64,000 nt of DNA. It comes from Corydoras sp. C115 (taxonomy: Eukaryota; Chordata; Actinopteri; Siluriformes; Callichthyidae). Each line of letters starts with the position of its first letter. Within the stretch, counting starts at the first letter, position 1. Both the position numbers and the translations under genes were made by a program. The notes beneath the pieces were generated by a model. It was not told where the DNA came from and did no database searches. It worked only from the letters and a program-made list of their open reading frames with translations. The stretch lies in contig JAFMOC010000446.1 in the NCBI GenBank assembly GCA_019802505.1, forward strand, positions 58,501-122,500, in the 5' to 3' direction. Of the stretch, positions 52,926 to 64,000 are shown piece by piece.

Positions 52926-55265
52926 TCACTATCCGGAACCTGTCTTGCTGTCTACGTTTGGGATGGGCTCAACGGTTCCTTTGGGTGGGGCGCAGTGTTG
53001 TTACTCTTGGTGGCCACAGATGACAGGGTCACTATACCCTTGGTGTATTGATATCTTTGGCATGACCATAAGGGGCGGGGTTAATAGTGTCCCCAGTGGT
53101 GACGGCGTATCTGGTACCCGTCTCGCTGTAAGTCTATGTTTGAGATGGGCTCGGCAGTTCCTTTGGGCGGAGGCGCAATGTTGTTACTGTTACTGTGTCA
53201 CTATACCCTTGGTGTATTGATAGCTTTGGCGCCATAATTAGGTGCAGATGTTAATGATGTCCTGATGACTGGGACACTAACGGCATAGAGTTTCCTTGAG
53301 GAACACCGATCCGGAACCCGTCTTGGTGTCTATGTCTGGGATGGGCTCAAAGGTTCCTTTGGGTGGGGCGCAGTGTTGTTACTCTTGGTGGCCACAGATG
53401 ATTGGGTCACTATACCCTTGGTGTATTGATGTCTTTGGCATGACCATAAGGGGCGGGGTTAATAGTGTCCCCAGTGGTGACGGCTGGGATATTACACTGG
53501 ACGCGTATCTGGTACCCGTCTCGCTGTAAGTCTATGTTTGAGATGGGCTCGGCAGTTCCTTTGGGCGGAGGCGCAATGTTGTTACTGTGGGTGGGCGCAG
53601 GCAGTTGGGTCACTATACCCTTGGTGTATTGATAGCTTTGGCGCCATAATTAGGTGCAGATGTTAATGATGTCCTGATGACTGGGACACTAACGGCATAG
53701 AGTTTCCTTGAGGAACACCGATCCGGAACCCGTCTTGCTGTCTATGTCTGGGATGGGCTCAAAGGTTCCTTTGGGTGGGGCGCAGTGTTGTTACTCTTGG
53801 TGGCCACAGATGACTGGGTCACTTTACCCTTGGTGTATTGATGTCTTTGGCATGACCATAAGGGGCGGGGTTAATAGTGTCCCCAGTGGTGACGGCTGGG
53901 ATATTACACTGGACGCGTATCTGGTACCCGTCTCGCTGTAAGTCTATGTTTGAGATGGGCTTGGCAGTTCCTTTGGGCGGAGGCGCAATGTTGTTACTGT
54001 GGGTGGGCGCAGGCAGTTGGGTCACTATACCCTTGGTGTATTGATAGCTTTGGCACCATAATTAGGTGCAGATGTTAATGATGTCCTGATGACTGGGACA
54101 CTAACGGCATAGAGTTTCCTTGAGGAACACTGATCCGGAACCCGTCTTGGTGTCTATGTCTGGGATGGGCTCAAAGGTTCCTTTGGGTGGGACGCAGTGT
54201 TGTTACTCTTGGTGGCCACAGATGACTGGGTTACTATACCCTTGGTGTATTGATGTCTTTGGCATGACCATAAGGGGCGGGGTTAATAGTGTCCCCAGTG
54301 GTGACGGCTGGGATATTACACTGGACGCGTATCTGGTACCCGTCTCGCTGTAAGTCTATGTTTGAGATGGGCTCGGCGGTTCCTTTGGGCGGAGGCGCAA
54401 TGTTGTTACTGTGGGTGGGCGCAGGCAGTTGGGTCACTATACCCTTGGTGTATTGATAGCTTTGGCGCCATAATTAGGTGCAGATGTTAATGATGTCCTG
54501 ATGACTGGGACACTAACGGCATAGAGTTTCCTTGAGGAACACCGATCCGGAACCCGTCTTGGTGTCTATGTTTGGGATGGGCTCAAAGGTTCCTTTGGGT
54601 GGGGCGCAGTGTTGTTACTCTTGGTGGCCACAGATGACTGGGTCACTATACCCTTGGTGTATTGATGTCTTTGGCATGACCATAAGGGGCGGGGTTAATA
54701 GTGTCCCCAGTGGTGACGGCTGGGATATTACACTGGACGCGTATCTGGTACCCGTCTCGCTGTAAGTCTATGTTTGAGATTGGCTCGGCGGTTCCTTTGG
54801 GCGGAGGCGCAATGTTGTTACTGTGGGTGGGCGCAGGCAGTTGGGTCACTATACCCTTGGTGTATTGATAGCTTTGGTGCCATAATTAGGTGCAGATGTT
54901 AATGATGTCCTGATGACTGGGACACTAACGGCATAGAGTTTCCTTGAGGAACACCGATCCGGAACCCGTATTGCTGTCTATGTTTGGGATGGGCTCAAAG
55001 GTTCCTTTGGGTGGGGCGCAGTGTTGTTACTCTGGGTGGCCACAGGTGACTGGGTTACTATACTCTTGGTGTATTGATGTCTTTGGCATGACCATAAGGG
55101 GCGGGGTTAATAGTGTCCCCAGTGGTGACGGCTGGGATATTACACTGAACGCGGATCTGGTACCCATCTCGCTGTAAGTCTACTTTCGTTCGGGATGGGT
55201 TTGGGCGGGTCCAATGTTGTAACTCTGGGTGGACGCAGGCAGTTGGGTCACTATACCCTTGGTGT
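52926..55265. repeat. 412-bp satellite, dimeric, five full copies plus a degenerate one
   Basis: Copies start near 53300, 53712, 54124, 54536 and 54948 with an exact 412-bp period; a shorter, diverged copy lies at about 52926-53290. Each 412-bp unit contains two related halves of about 206 bp: both contain GGTTCCTTTGGG or GTTCCTTTGGGCGG, GTTGTTACT, GGGTCACTATACCCTTGG and TTAATNNTGTCC. It is thus a two-monomer higher-order repeat. Short ORFs recur with the same period and are not considered genes. Confidence 0.95.
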
Positions 55266-55279
55266 ATTGATTGACACAG

Positions 55280-56240
55280 GGAGAACATGCAAACTCTGGA
55301 TCCCCAGCAGTAAAAGGAGGAACATGCTAACCAGTATGCCGCCCTGGGTCAATTTAGATAGGGGCAATATAGAGCATCCAGTTCACCTTGAACCCATGTT
55401 TTTGGACTGTGGGAGGAAACCGGCAAACCCGGAGGAAGCCCATGCGAACAAGGGGAGAACATGCAAACTCCACCAAGATCGGAATTCCAACCTGGATCTC
55501 CAGCACTGAGAGGAGAACATGCTAAACACTAAGCCATCGTGCTACCTAGGGGCAATTTAGAGCAGCCAATTCATCTTTAATCCATGATTTAGGTTGTGGG
55601 AGGAAACCGGAGAACCCAGAGGAACGTTTCGGGCGCTGGGCAGATACACCCAGGACAGAACGCCAATCCATCACTGAACACACTCACATAGTGTATATGG
55701 GGCAATTTGAAGCATTTAATTGACCTTGAATCCATATTTTTAGACTGTGGGAGGAAACCGGAAAACCTGGAGGAAGCCCAAGCAGACACGGGGAGAACAT
55801 TGAAACTCCACCCAGATTGGGATTCGAACCCGGATCCCCAGCACTGAGAGGAGAACATGCTAAACACTAAGCCATCGTGCTACCTGGGGGCAATTTAGAT
55901 TGGGGCAATTTAGAGCAGCAAATTCATCTTTAATCCATGATTTTAGATTGTGGGAGGAAACCGGAGAACCCAGAGGAACGTCTCGAACGCTGGGCAGATA
56001 CACCCAGGAGAGAGGGGCAATCTATCACTGAACACACACTCACACACACAGTGTGTATGGGGCAATTTAGAGCATTTAATTGACCTCCATATCCATATTT
56101 TTAGACTGTGGGAGGAAACCCGTAGAACCCAGAGGAAACCCACGCAGACATGGGGAGAACATGCAAACTCCACCCAGATGGGGATTCAAACCCGGATCCC
56201 CAGTGCCGAGTGGAGAACATGCTAAAAAAATTAGCCACCC
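55280..56240 (-). repeat. Diverged SINE-head units leading into the 197-bp satellite
   Basis: About four units of SINE 5'-half sequence with variable ends (about 55345-55550, 55551-55880, 55881-56240), some with a CAGATACACCCAGGA 3' piece still attached (near 55640 and 55995). They look like the transition between complete SINEs and the regular array that follows. Confidence 0.8.
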
Positions 56241-59038
56241 AGGCTTAATTTAGATGGGGCAATTTAGAGCATCCAACTGACCTCGAATCCATATTTTTAG
56301 ACTGTGGGAGGAAAGCCGGAGAACCCAGAGGAAACCCACGCAGACATGGGGAGAACATGCAAACTCCACGCAGATGAGGATTCGAACCCGGATCCCCAGT
56401 GCTGAGAGGAGAACATGTTAAACCAATTAGCCACCCAGGCTTAATTTAGATGGGGCAATTTAGAGCATCCAACTGACCTCGAATCCATATTTTTAGACTG
56501 TGGGAGGAAAGCCGGAGAACCCAGAGGAAACCCACGCAGACATGGGGAGAACATGCAAAACTCCACCGAGATGGGGATTCGAACCCGGATCCCCAGGGCT
56601 GAGAGGAGAACATGTTAAACCAATTAGCCACCCAGGCTTAATTTAGATGGGGCAATTTAGAGCATCCAACTGACCTCGAATCCATATTTTTAGACTGTGG
56701 GAGGAAAGCCGGAGAACCCAGAGGAAACCCACGCAGACATGGGGAGAACATGCAAAACTCCACCGAGATGGGGATTCGAACCCGGATCCCCAGGGCTGAG
56801 AGGAGAACATGTTAAACCAATAAGCCACCCAGGCTTAATTTAGATGGGGCAATTTAGAGCATCCAACTGACCTCGAATCCATATTTTTAGACTGTGGGAG
56901 GAAAGCCGGAGAACCCAGAGGAAACCCACGCAGACATGGGGAGAACATGCAAACTCCACGCAGATGAGGATTCGAACCCGGATCCCCAGTGCTGAGAGGA
57001 GAACATGTTAAACCAATTAGCCACCCAGGCTTAATTTAGATGGGGCAATTTAGAGCATCCAACTGACCTCGAATCCATATTTTTAGACTGTGGGAGGAAA
57101 CCCGGAGAACCCAGAGGAAACCCACGCACCTCGAGTGGCCACATGACCCTTCAACCCCTTCATCGGGCAGGGGGGAGAAACATGCAAAACTCCACCGAGA
57201 TGGGGATTCGAACCCGGATCCCCAGGGCTGAGAGGAGAACATGTTAAACCAATAAGCCACCCAGGCTTAATTTAGATGGGGCAATTTAGAGCATCCAACT
57301 GACCTCGAATCCATATTTTTAGACTGTGGGAGGAAGCCGGAGAACCCAGAGGAAACCCACGCAGACATGGGGAGAACATGCAAACTCCACGCAGATGAGG
57401 ATTCGAACCCGGATCCCCAGTGCTGAGAGGAGAACATGTTAAACCAATTAGCCACCCAGGCTTAATGTTTTTTAGATGGGGCAATTTAGAGCATCCAACT
57501 GACCTCGAATCCATATTTTTAGACTGTGGGAGGAAAGCCGGAGAACCCAGAGGAAACCCACGCAGACATGGGGAGAACATGCAAAACTCCACCGAGATGG
57601 GGATTCGAACCCGGATCCCCAGGGCTGAGAGGAGAACATGTTAAACCAATTAGCCACCCAGGCTTAATTTAGATGGGGCAATTTAGAGCATCCAACTGAC
57701 CTCGAATCCATATTTTTTAGACTGTGGGAGGAAAAAGCCGGAGAACCCAGAGGAAACCCACGCAGACATGGGGAGAACATGCAAACTCCACGCAGATGGG
57801 GATTCGAACCCGGATCCCCAGGGCTGAGAGGAGAACATGTTAAACCAATAAGCCACCCAGGCTTAATTTAGATGGGGCAATTTAGAGCATCCAACTGACC
57901 TCGAATCCATATTTTTAGACTGTGGGAGGAAAGCCGGAGAACCCAGAGGAAACCCACGCAGACATGGGGAGAACATGCAAACTCCACGCAGATGAGGATT
58001 CGAACCCGGATCCCCAGTGCTGAGAGGAGAACATGTTAAACCAATTAGCCACCCAGGCTTAATTTAGATGGGGCAATTTAGAGCATCCAACTGACCTCGA
58101 ATCCATATTTTTAGACTGTGGGAGGAAACCCGGAGAACCCAGAGTAAACCCACGTGGACATGGGGAGAACATGCAAACTCCACCCAGATGGGGATTCGAA
58201 CCCGGATCCCCAGGGCTGAGAGGAGAACATGTTAAACCAATTAGCCACCCAGGCTTAATTTAGATGGGGCAATTTAGAGCATCCAACTGACCTCGAATCC
58301 ATATTTTTAGACTGTGGGAGGAAAGCCGGAGAACCCAGAGGAAACCCACGCAGACATGGGGAGAACATGCAAAACTCCACCGAGATGGGGATTTGAACCC
58401 GGATCCCCAGTGCTGAGAGGAGAACATGTTAAACCAATTAGCCACCCAGGCTTAATTTAGATGGGGCAATTTAGAGCATCCAACTGACCTCGAATCCATA
58501 TTTTTAGACTGTGGGAGGAAAGCCGGAGAACCCAGAGGAAACCCACGCAGACATGGGGAGAACATGCAAACTCCACCGAGATGGGGATTCGAACCCGGAT
58601 CCCCAGGGCTGAGAGGAGAACATGTTAAACCAATAAGCCACCCAGGCTTAATTTAGATGGGGCAATTTAGAGCATCCAACTGACCTCGAATCCATATTTT
58701 TAGACTGTGGGAGGAAACCCGGAGAACCCAGAGGAAACCCACGCAGACATGGGGAGAACATGCAAAACTCCACCGAGATGGGGATTCGAACCCGGATCCC
58801 CAGGGCTGAGAGGAGAACATGTTAAACCAATAAGCCACCCAGGCTTAATTTAGATGGGGCAATTTAGAGCATCCAACTGACCTCGAATCCATATTTTTAG
58901 ACTGTGGGAGGAAAGCCGGAGAACCCAGAGGAAACCCACGCAGACATGGGGAGAACATGCAAAATTCCACCGAGACGGGGATTGGAACCCGGATCCCCAG
59001 GGTTTGAGAAGAACATGGCGTAAACCAATAAGCCACCC
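56241..59038 (-). repeat. 197-bp satellite made of the SINE tRNA-like 5' half, 14 monomers
   Basis: Monomers start with AGGCTTAATTTAGATGGGGC at 56241, 56437, 56634, 56831, 57027, 57263, 57458, 57660, 57859, 58055, 58251, 58448, 58644 and 58841. Period is 195-199 bp except one 236-bp monomer with a ~40-bp insertion near 57128-57170. Read on -, each has the SINE head: GGGTGGCTNATTGGTTTAACATG-like A box and the B box GGTTCGAATCC. The B box is intact in most monomers. Variant types alternate (CAGATGAGG/AGTGCTGAG versus CGAGATGGG/AGGGCTGAG). Confidence 0.95.
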
Positions 59039-60085
59039 AGGCTTAATTTAGATGGGGCATTTAGAGCGCAACTCCGCTGAATCCATATTTTTTAGACTGT
59101 GGATATTTTAACCCAGAGGAAAAGCCGGCCATATCACCAGGTCAAAACGACATGGGTTACGGATGACGTTCCCATGATGTGGGCGCAGTGGGGCGGCCAT
59201 GTTTTAGACTGTGTGAGAGGAAGCCGGAGAACCCGCGCAGGTGCAGTGTGACCCCCCGGGGCTCCCGTTTTGAAGTGCGTTCCGCTCTTATAGCGCCGCT
59301 GAGCGCGATATCCAGGCGTCAGAGTACGTACGCCCTTCCCATGGTGGGGGAGGGGCGCCGCGCTGCCTTTAACTCTGCCTTCCGCTCTTAAACAGAGTGT
59401 ACGCCTGCGGAGGGACACGCCGCGCTCCTTTAACCTGCCTTAGATAAACAGCGTGCGCCTTGAACACACACCCGAGCGTTCCCAGGGTTCCGGGCACGCG
59501 ACGGAATCCGTTTAATGATCCCGAACGACAGCAAACCCCGTGAGAACGTCGCGAGAACGTCGTGAGAATGCCCAGGGAACGTACCGCTTCAGATCGTCTA
59601 TAATATCATATATAAAATATAACATAATAAATAAATCATATAGAATATGGTGGGGCAACCTCACCAGACAGAAACCCAAGAGACGAATAATAATAATAAT
59701 TTAATATCAAATACATTGGGGCAATCTATATACCGTACCTCGGGTGGCACGTGACCTCTACAACCCGTACCCATATTTAGATAGGGGCAAGTCGGAGCTG
59801 CCAGTTCACCTTGAATCCATGTTTTTGGGCTGTGAGAGGAAACTAGAGAACCCAGAGGAACGTTTTGTGTGTAATATATGTAGATAAGGTATAATATAAA
59901 ACACATTGGGGCAATCTATATACCGTACCTCACGTGGCCCAGGGTCAATTTAGATAGGGGCACGTCAGAGCATTCAACTCACCTTGAATCCATGTTTTTG
60001 GACTATGGGAGGAAACCGGAGAACCCAGAGGAAACCCATGCTGACACAGGGAGATCATGAAAACTCCACAAGGCTCCCAAGGACT
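59039..60085. other. Broken satellite end and mixed non-coding sequence
   Basis: A scrambled monomer at 59039-59125, then about 500 bp of GC-richer DNA (59150-59600) with no gene I recognise, then AT-rich sequence and two partial SINE-body pieces (about 59760-59860 and 59945-60085), each preceded by TTGGGGCAATCTATATACCG. No signal-peptide exon for the mucin was found here. Confidence 0.55.
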
Positions 60086-63000
60086 GAGAGGAGAACATGA
60101 GAGGGTGAGAGATAGGGTGTTAGGGTCTTAGGGTGTGAGATAGGGTGTTAGGGTGAGATAGGGTAATAAGGCGTGAGATGGAGTGTTAGAGAGTGTTAGG
60201 GTGTGAGATAGGTGTTAGGGTGTGAGATGGGTGCTAAGGTGTTAGGGTGTGAGATGAGTGTTAGGGTGTGAGATGGGTGTTAGGGTGTGAGATGAGTGTT
60301 AGGGTGTTAGGGTGTGAGATGGGTGTTAGGGTGTGAGATGGGTGTTAAGGTGATAGGGTGTGAGATGGGTGTTAGGGTGTGAGATGAGTGTTAGGGTGTG
60401 AGATGGGTGTTAGGGTGTGAGATGGGTGTTAGGGCGTTAGGGTGTGAGATGAGTGTTAAGGTGATAGGGTGTGAGATGGGTGTTAGGGTGTTAGGGTGTG
60501 AGATGGGTGTTAGGGCGTTAGGGTGTGAGATGGTGTTAAGGTGATAGGGTGTGAGATGGGTGTTAGGGTGTTAGGGTGTGAGATGGGTGTTAGGGTGTTA
60601 GGGTGTGAGATGAGTGTTAGGGTGTTGGGGTGTGAGATGGGTGTTAGGGTGTGAGATGGGTGTTAGGGCGTTAGGGTGTGAGATGAGTGTTAAGGTGATA
60701 GGGTGTGAGATGGGTGTTAGGGTGTTAGGGTGTGAGATGGGTGTTAGGGTGTTAGGGTGTGAGATGGGTGTTAGGGTGTTAGGGTGTGAGATGGGTGTTA
60801 GGGTGTTAGGGTGTGAGATGGGTGTTAGGGTGTTAGGGTGTGAGATGAGTGTTAAGGTGATAGGGTGTGAGATGGGTGTTAGGGTGTTAGGGTGTGAGAT
60901 GGGTGTTAGGGTGTTAGGGTGTGAGATGGGTGTTAGGGTGTTAGGGTGTGAGATGAGTGTTAGGGTGTTAGGGTGTGAGATGGGTGTTAGGATGAGATAG
61001 GGTGTAAAAGGGCGTGAGACAGAATGTTAGGGGTAGGGTGAGTGGGGTAAGAGAGGGTGAGAGAGAGGGTGTAAGATAGTTAGGGTGTGAGGGTATGAGG
61101 GGGTGTTAAGGTGTTAGGGTGTGAGGGTATGAGGGGGTGTTAAGGTGTTAGGGTGTGAGGGTATGAGGGGGTGTTAAGGTGTTAGGGTGTGAGGGTATGA
61201 GGGGGTGTTAAGGTGTTAGGGTGTGAGGGTATGAGGGGGTGTTAAGGTGTTAGGGTATGAGGGGGTGTTGAGGTGTTAGGGTGTGAGATGGGTGTTAAGG
61301 TGTGAGATGGGTGTTAAGGTGTTAGGGTGTGAGATGGGTGTTAGGGTGTTAGGGTGTGAGATGGGTGTTAGGATGTGAGATGGGTGTTAAGGTGTTAGGG
61401 TGTGAGATGAGTGTTAGGGTGTTAGGGTGTGAGATGGGAGCTAAGGTGTTAGGGTGTGAGATGAGTGTTAGGGTGGTAGGGTGTGAGATGAGTGTTAGGG
61501 TGTTAGGGTGTGAGATGGGAGCTAAGGTGTTAGGGTGTTAGGGTGTGAGATGGGTGTTAAGGTGTTAGGGTGTGAGATGGGTGTTAAGGTGTTAGGGTGT
61601 GAGATGGGTGTTAAGGTGTTAGGGTGTGAGATGAGTGTTAGGGTGTTAGGGTGTGAGATGAGTGTTAGGGTGTTAGGGTGTGATATGAGTGTTAGGGTGT
61701 TAGGGTGTGAGATGGGAGCTAAGGTGTTAGGGTGTGAGATGAGTGTTAGGGTGTGAGATGAGTGTTGGGGTGTTAGGGTGTGAGATGGGTGTTAAGGTGA
61801 TAGGGTGTGAGATGGGTGTTAAGGTGATAGGGTGTGAGATGGGTGTTAAGGTGATAGGGTGTGAGATGAGTGTTAAGGTGTTAGGGTGTGAGATGGGTGT
61901 AAGGGTGTTAGGGTGTGAGATGAGTGTTAAGGTGATAGGGTGTGAGATGGGTGTTAAGGTGTTAGGGTGTGAGATGGGTGTTAAGGTGATAGGGTGTGAG
62001 ATAGGTGTTAAGGTGTTAGGGTGTGAGATGGGTGTTAGGGTGTGAGATGGGTGTTCGGGTGTTAGGGTGTGAGATGGGTGTTAGGGTGTTAGGGTGTGAG
62101 ATGGGTGTTAAGGTGTTAGGGTGTGAGATAGGTGTTAGGGTGTGAGATGGGTGTTAAGGTGTTAGGGTGTGAGATGGGTGTTCGGGTGTGAGATGGGCGT
62201 TCAGGTGTTAGGGTGTGAGATGGGTGTTAGGGTGTGAGATGGGTGTTAGGGTGTGAGATGGGTGTTAGGGTGTTAGGGTGTAAGATGGGTGTTGGGGTGT
62301 TAGGGTGTGAGATGGGTGTCAGGGTGTTAGGCTGTGAGATGGGTGTTAGGGTGTGAGATGGGTGTTAGGGTGTTAGGGTGTGAGATGGGTGTTAAGGTGT
62401 TAGGGTGTGAGATGGGTGTTAAGGTGTTAGGGTGTGAGATGGGTGTTAGGGTGTTAGGGTGTGAGATGGGTGTTAGGGTGTGAGATGGGTGTTAGGGTGT
62501 TAGGGTGTGAGATGGGTGTTAAGGTGTTAGGGTGTGAGATGGGTGTTAAGGTGTTAGGGTGTGAGATGAGTGTTAGGGTGTGAGATGGGTGTTGGGGTGT
62601 GAGATGGGTGTTAGGGTGTGAGATGGGTGTTAAGGTGTTAGGGTGTGAGATGGGTGTTAAGGTGTTAGGGTGTAAGATGAGTGTTAGGGTGTGAGATGGG
62701 TGTTGGGGTGTGAGATGGGTGTAAGGGTGTGAGATGGGTGTTAGGGTGTGAGATGAGTGTTAAGGTGTTAGGGTGTGAGATGGGTGTTAAGGTGTTAGGG
62801 TGTGAGATGGGTGTTAAGGTGTTAGGGTGTGAGATGAGTGTTAGGGTGTGAGATGGGTGTTGGGGTGTGAGATGGGTGTAAGGGTGTGAGATGGGTGTTA
62901 GGGTGTGAGATGGGTGTTGGGGTGTGAGATGGGTGTTAGGGTGTGAGATGGGTGTTAGGGTGTTAGGGTGTGAGATGGGTGTTAGGATGAGATAGGGTGT

Positions 63001-63800
63001 AAAAGGGCGAGAGACAGGATGTTAGGGGTAGGGTGAGTGGGGTGAGAGAGGGTGTAAGATAGTTAGGGTGTGAGGGTATGAGGGGGTGTTGAGGTGTTAG
63101 GGTGTGAGGGTGTGAGGGTATTAGGGGGTGTTAGGGTGTGCGGGTATGAGGGGGTGTTAGGGTGTGCGGGTATGAGGGGGTGTTAGGGTGTGAGGGTATG
63201 AGGGGGTGTTGAGGTGTTAGGGTGTGAGGGTATGAGGGTGTGAGGGTATGAGGAGGTGTTAGGGTGTGCGGGTATGAGGGGGTGTTAGGGTGTGCGGGTA
63301 TGAGGGGGTGTTAGGGTGTGAGGGTATGAGGGGGTGTTAGGGTATGAGGGCATGAGGGGGTGTTAGGGTGTGCGGGTATGAGGGGGTGTAAGGGTATGAG
63401 GGTATGAGGGGGTGTTGAGGTGTTAGGGTGTGAGGGTATGAGGGGGTGTTAGGGTGTGTGGGTATGAGGAGGTGTTAGGGTGTGCGGGTATGAGGGGGTG
63501 TTAGGGTGTGCGGGTATGAGGGGGTGTTGAGGTGTTAGGGTGTGAGGGTATGAGGGTGTGAGGGTATGAGGGGGTGTTAGGGTGTGCGGGTATGAGGGGG
63601 TGTTGAGGTGTTAGGGTGTGAGGGTATGAGGGTGTGAGGGTATGAGGGGGTGTTAGGGTGTGCGGGTATGAGGGGGTGTTAGGGTGTGCGGGTATGAGGG
63701 GGTGTTAGGGTGTGCGGGTATGAGGGGGTGTTAGGGTGTGCGGGTATGAGGGGGTGTTAGGGTGTGAGGGTGTGAGGGTATGAGGGGGTGAGAGGGTGAG
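60086..63800. repeat. G-rich, TTAGGG-like minisatellite with a ~2-kb higher-order repeat
   Basis: Over 3.7 kb built from GTGTTAGGGTGTGAGATGG and related words, with a second type, GTATGAGGGGGTGTTAGGGTG. A distinctive junction (GATGAGATAGGGTGTAAAAG, then AGGGTGAGTGGGGT) occurs at 60991 and again at 62986, 1,995 bp apart. The + strand is nearly C-free. It is not a true telomere: TTAGGG is interrupted by other words in every unit. Confidence 0.93.
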
Positions 63801-64000
63801 ATAGGTTTGTGATGTCACCTCGTGTCCTCATATGAACTCAAATCTAAAATAACGAAATGAAAGCTGGAGGGATCTGATTAAATGAAACTGGTCATGTGAC
63901 TGCAGCTGAAGTGATTAATTATCATTTTAATTAACTTTAGGATTGACCGATGTGCACCCCCCCCCGCTGCTGGTTCCGTGTTCTAACAGAGCTACGGTTC
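63801..64000. other. Unassigned sequence at window edge
   Basis: Ordinary sequence with one C run near 63957-63965. No exon, repeat or RNA gene is recognised. Confidence 0.5.

Noticed and set aside
53296..55177. Five similar 77-codon ORFs with a 412-bp spacing
   Set aside because: They recur with the satellite period, and the 412-bp unit is not a multiple of three across the array; no functional signature.
56241..59038. CRISPR-like regular array
   Set aside because: Full 197-bp monomers repeat with no unique spacers; the genome is a vertebrate one.
60614..62045. + strand ORFs with VLGCEMGV repeats
   Set aside because: Product of the G-rich minisatellite; no start context, no domain and low complexity.
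60086..63800. True interstitial telomere
   Set aside because: TTAGGG never occurs in pure head-to-tail runs; other words interrupt each unit. Similarity is noted as a finding only.

Overview
The window is eukaryotic, almost certainly from a teleost fish. Two genes can be recognised. They lie tail to tail, and the rest is very repeat-rich, non-coding vertebrate DNA. Only the last coding exon of TOLLIP (CUE domain) is present, on the + strand at 363-556. Nearly all of the rest is one large gel-forming mucin gene on the - strand, reading from about 52.8 kb down to its stop codon at 4237. The teleost assignment rests on the intron-rich gene structure, the TOLLIP/mucin neighbourhood, and dozens of copies of a tRNA-headed SINE of the kind common in ray-finned fish. 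The species cannot be told from the sequence.

Mucin gene. I resolved 46 coding exons by conceptual translation plus AG/GT splice sites. All junction phases agree and the summed visible CDS is open: 13,757 nt, about 4,584 residues plus the stop. Domain order is VWD1-C8-TIL-E, VWD2-C8-TIL-E, a TIL-like segment, VWD3-C8-TIL-E, a MUC5-like cysteine-rich segment, one uninterrupted 7,419-nt Thr/Pro-rich exon (17002-24420), VWC-like, VWD4-C8-TIL, several VWC modules and a C-terminal cystine knot. The VWD3-C8-TIL region and the segment before the PTS exon resemble MUC5AC/MUC5B most. The tail-to-tail position next to TOLLIP also matches human MUC5B. The signal-peptide exon was not found, so the gene is 5'-incomplete as annotated.

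Layout. 1-362: TOLLIP intron with a ~100-bp tandem repeat. 363-~710: TOLLIP last exon and 3' UTR. 918-3965: intergenic SINE island. 3985-16919: mucin 3' UTR and C-terminal exons, with a 51-bp minisatellite (4.47-7.01 kb), a five-copy SINE tandem (7.67-9.45 kb), an A-rich array (10.8-11.6 kb) and a ~56-bp minisatellite (13.9-14.8 kb). 17002-24420: PTS exon. 24502-52770: N-terminal exons separated by introns full of SINEs and arrays (32.2-33.3, 40.2-42.5, 42.8-44.7 kb). 52.9-63.8 kb: three long arrays (412-bp dimeric satellite, 197-bp SINE-derived satellite, TTAGGG-like G-rich array), either a giant first intron or the 5' flank.

The main points worth following are: (i) VWD4 has lost the GDPH self-cleavage motif and a conserved Cys pair; (ii) CysD domains are absent and the PTS exon has a clear higher-order repeat history; (iii) one SINE family has produced three different kinds of tandem array here, one of them keeping a Pol III-like promoter in each of 14 monomers; (iv) several intronic arrays carry RNA-processing signals on the sense strand.
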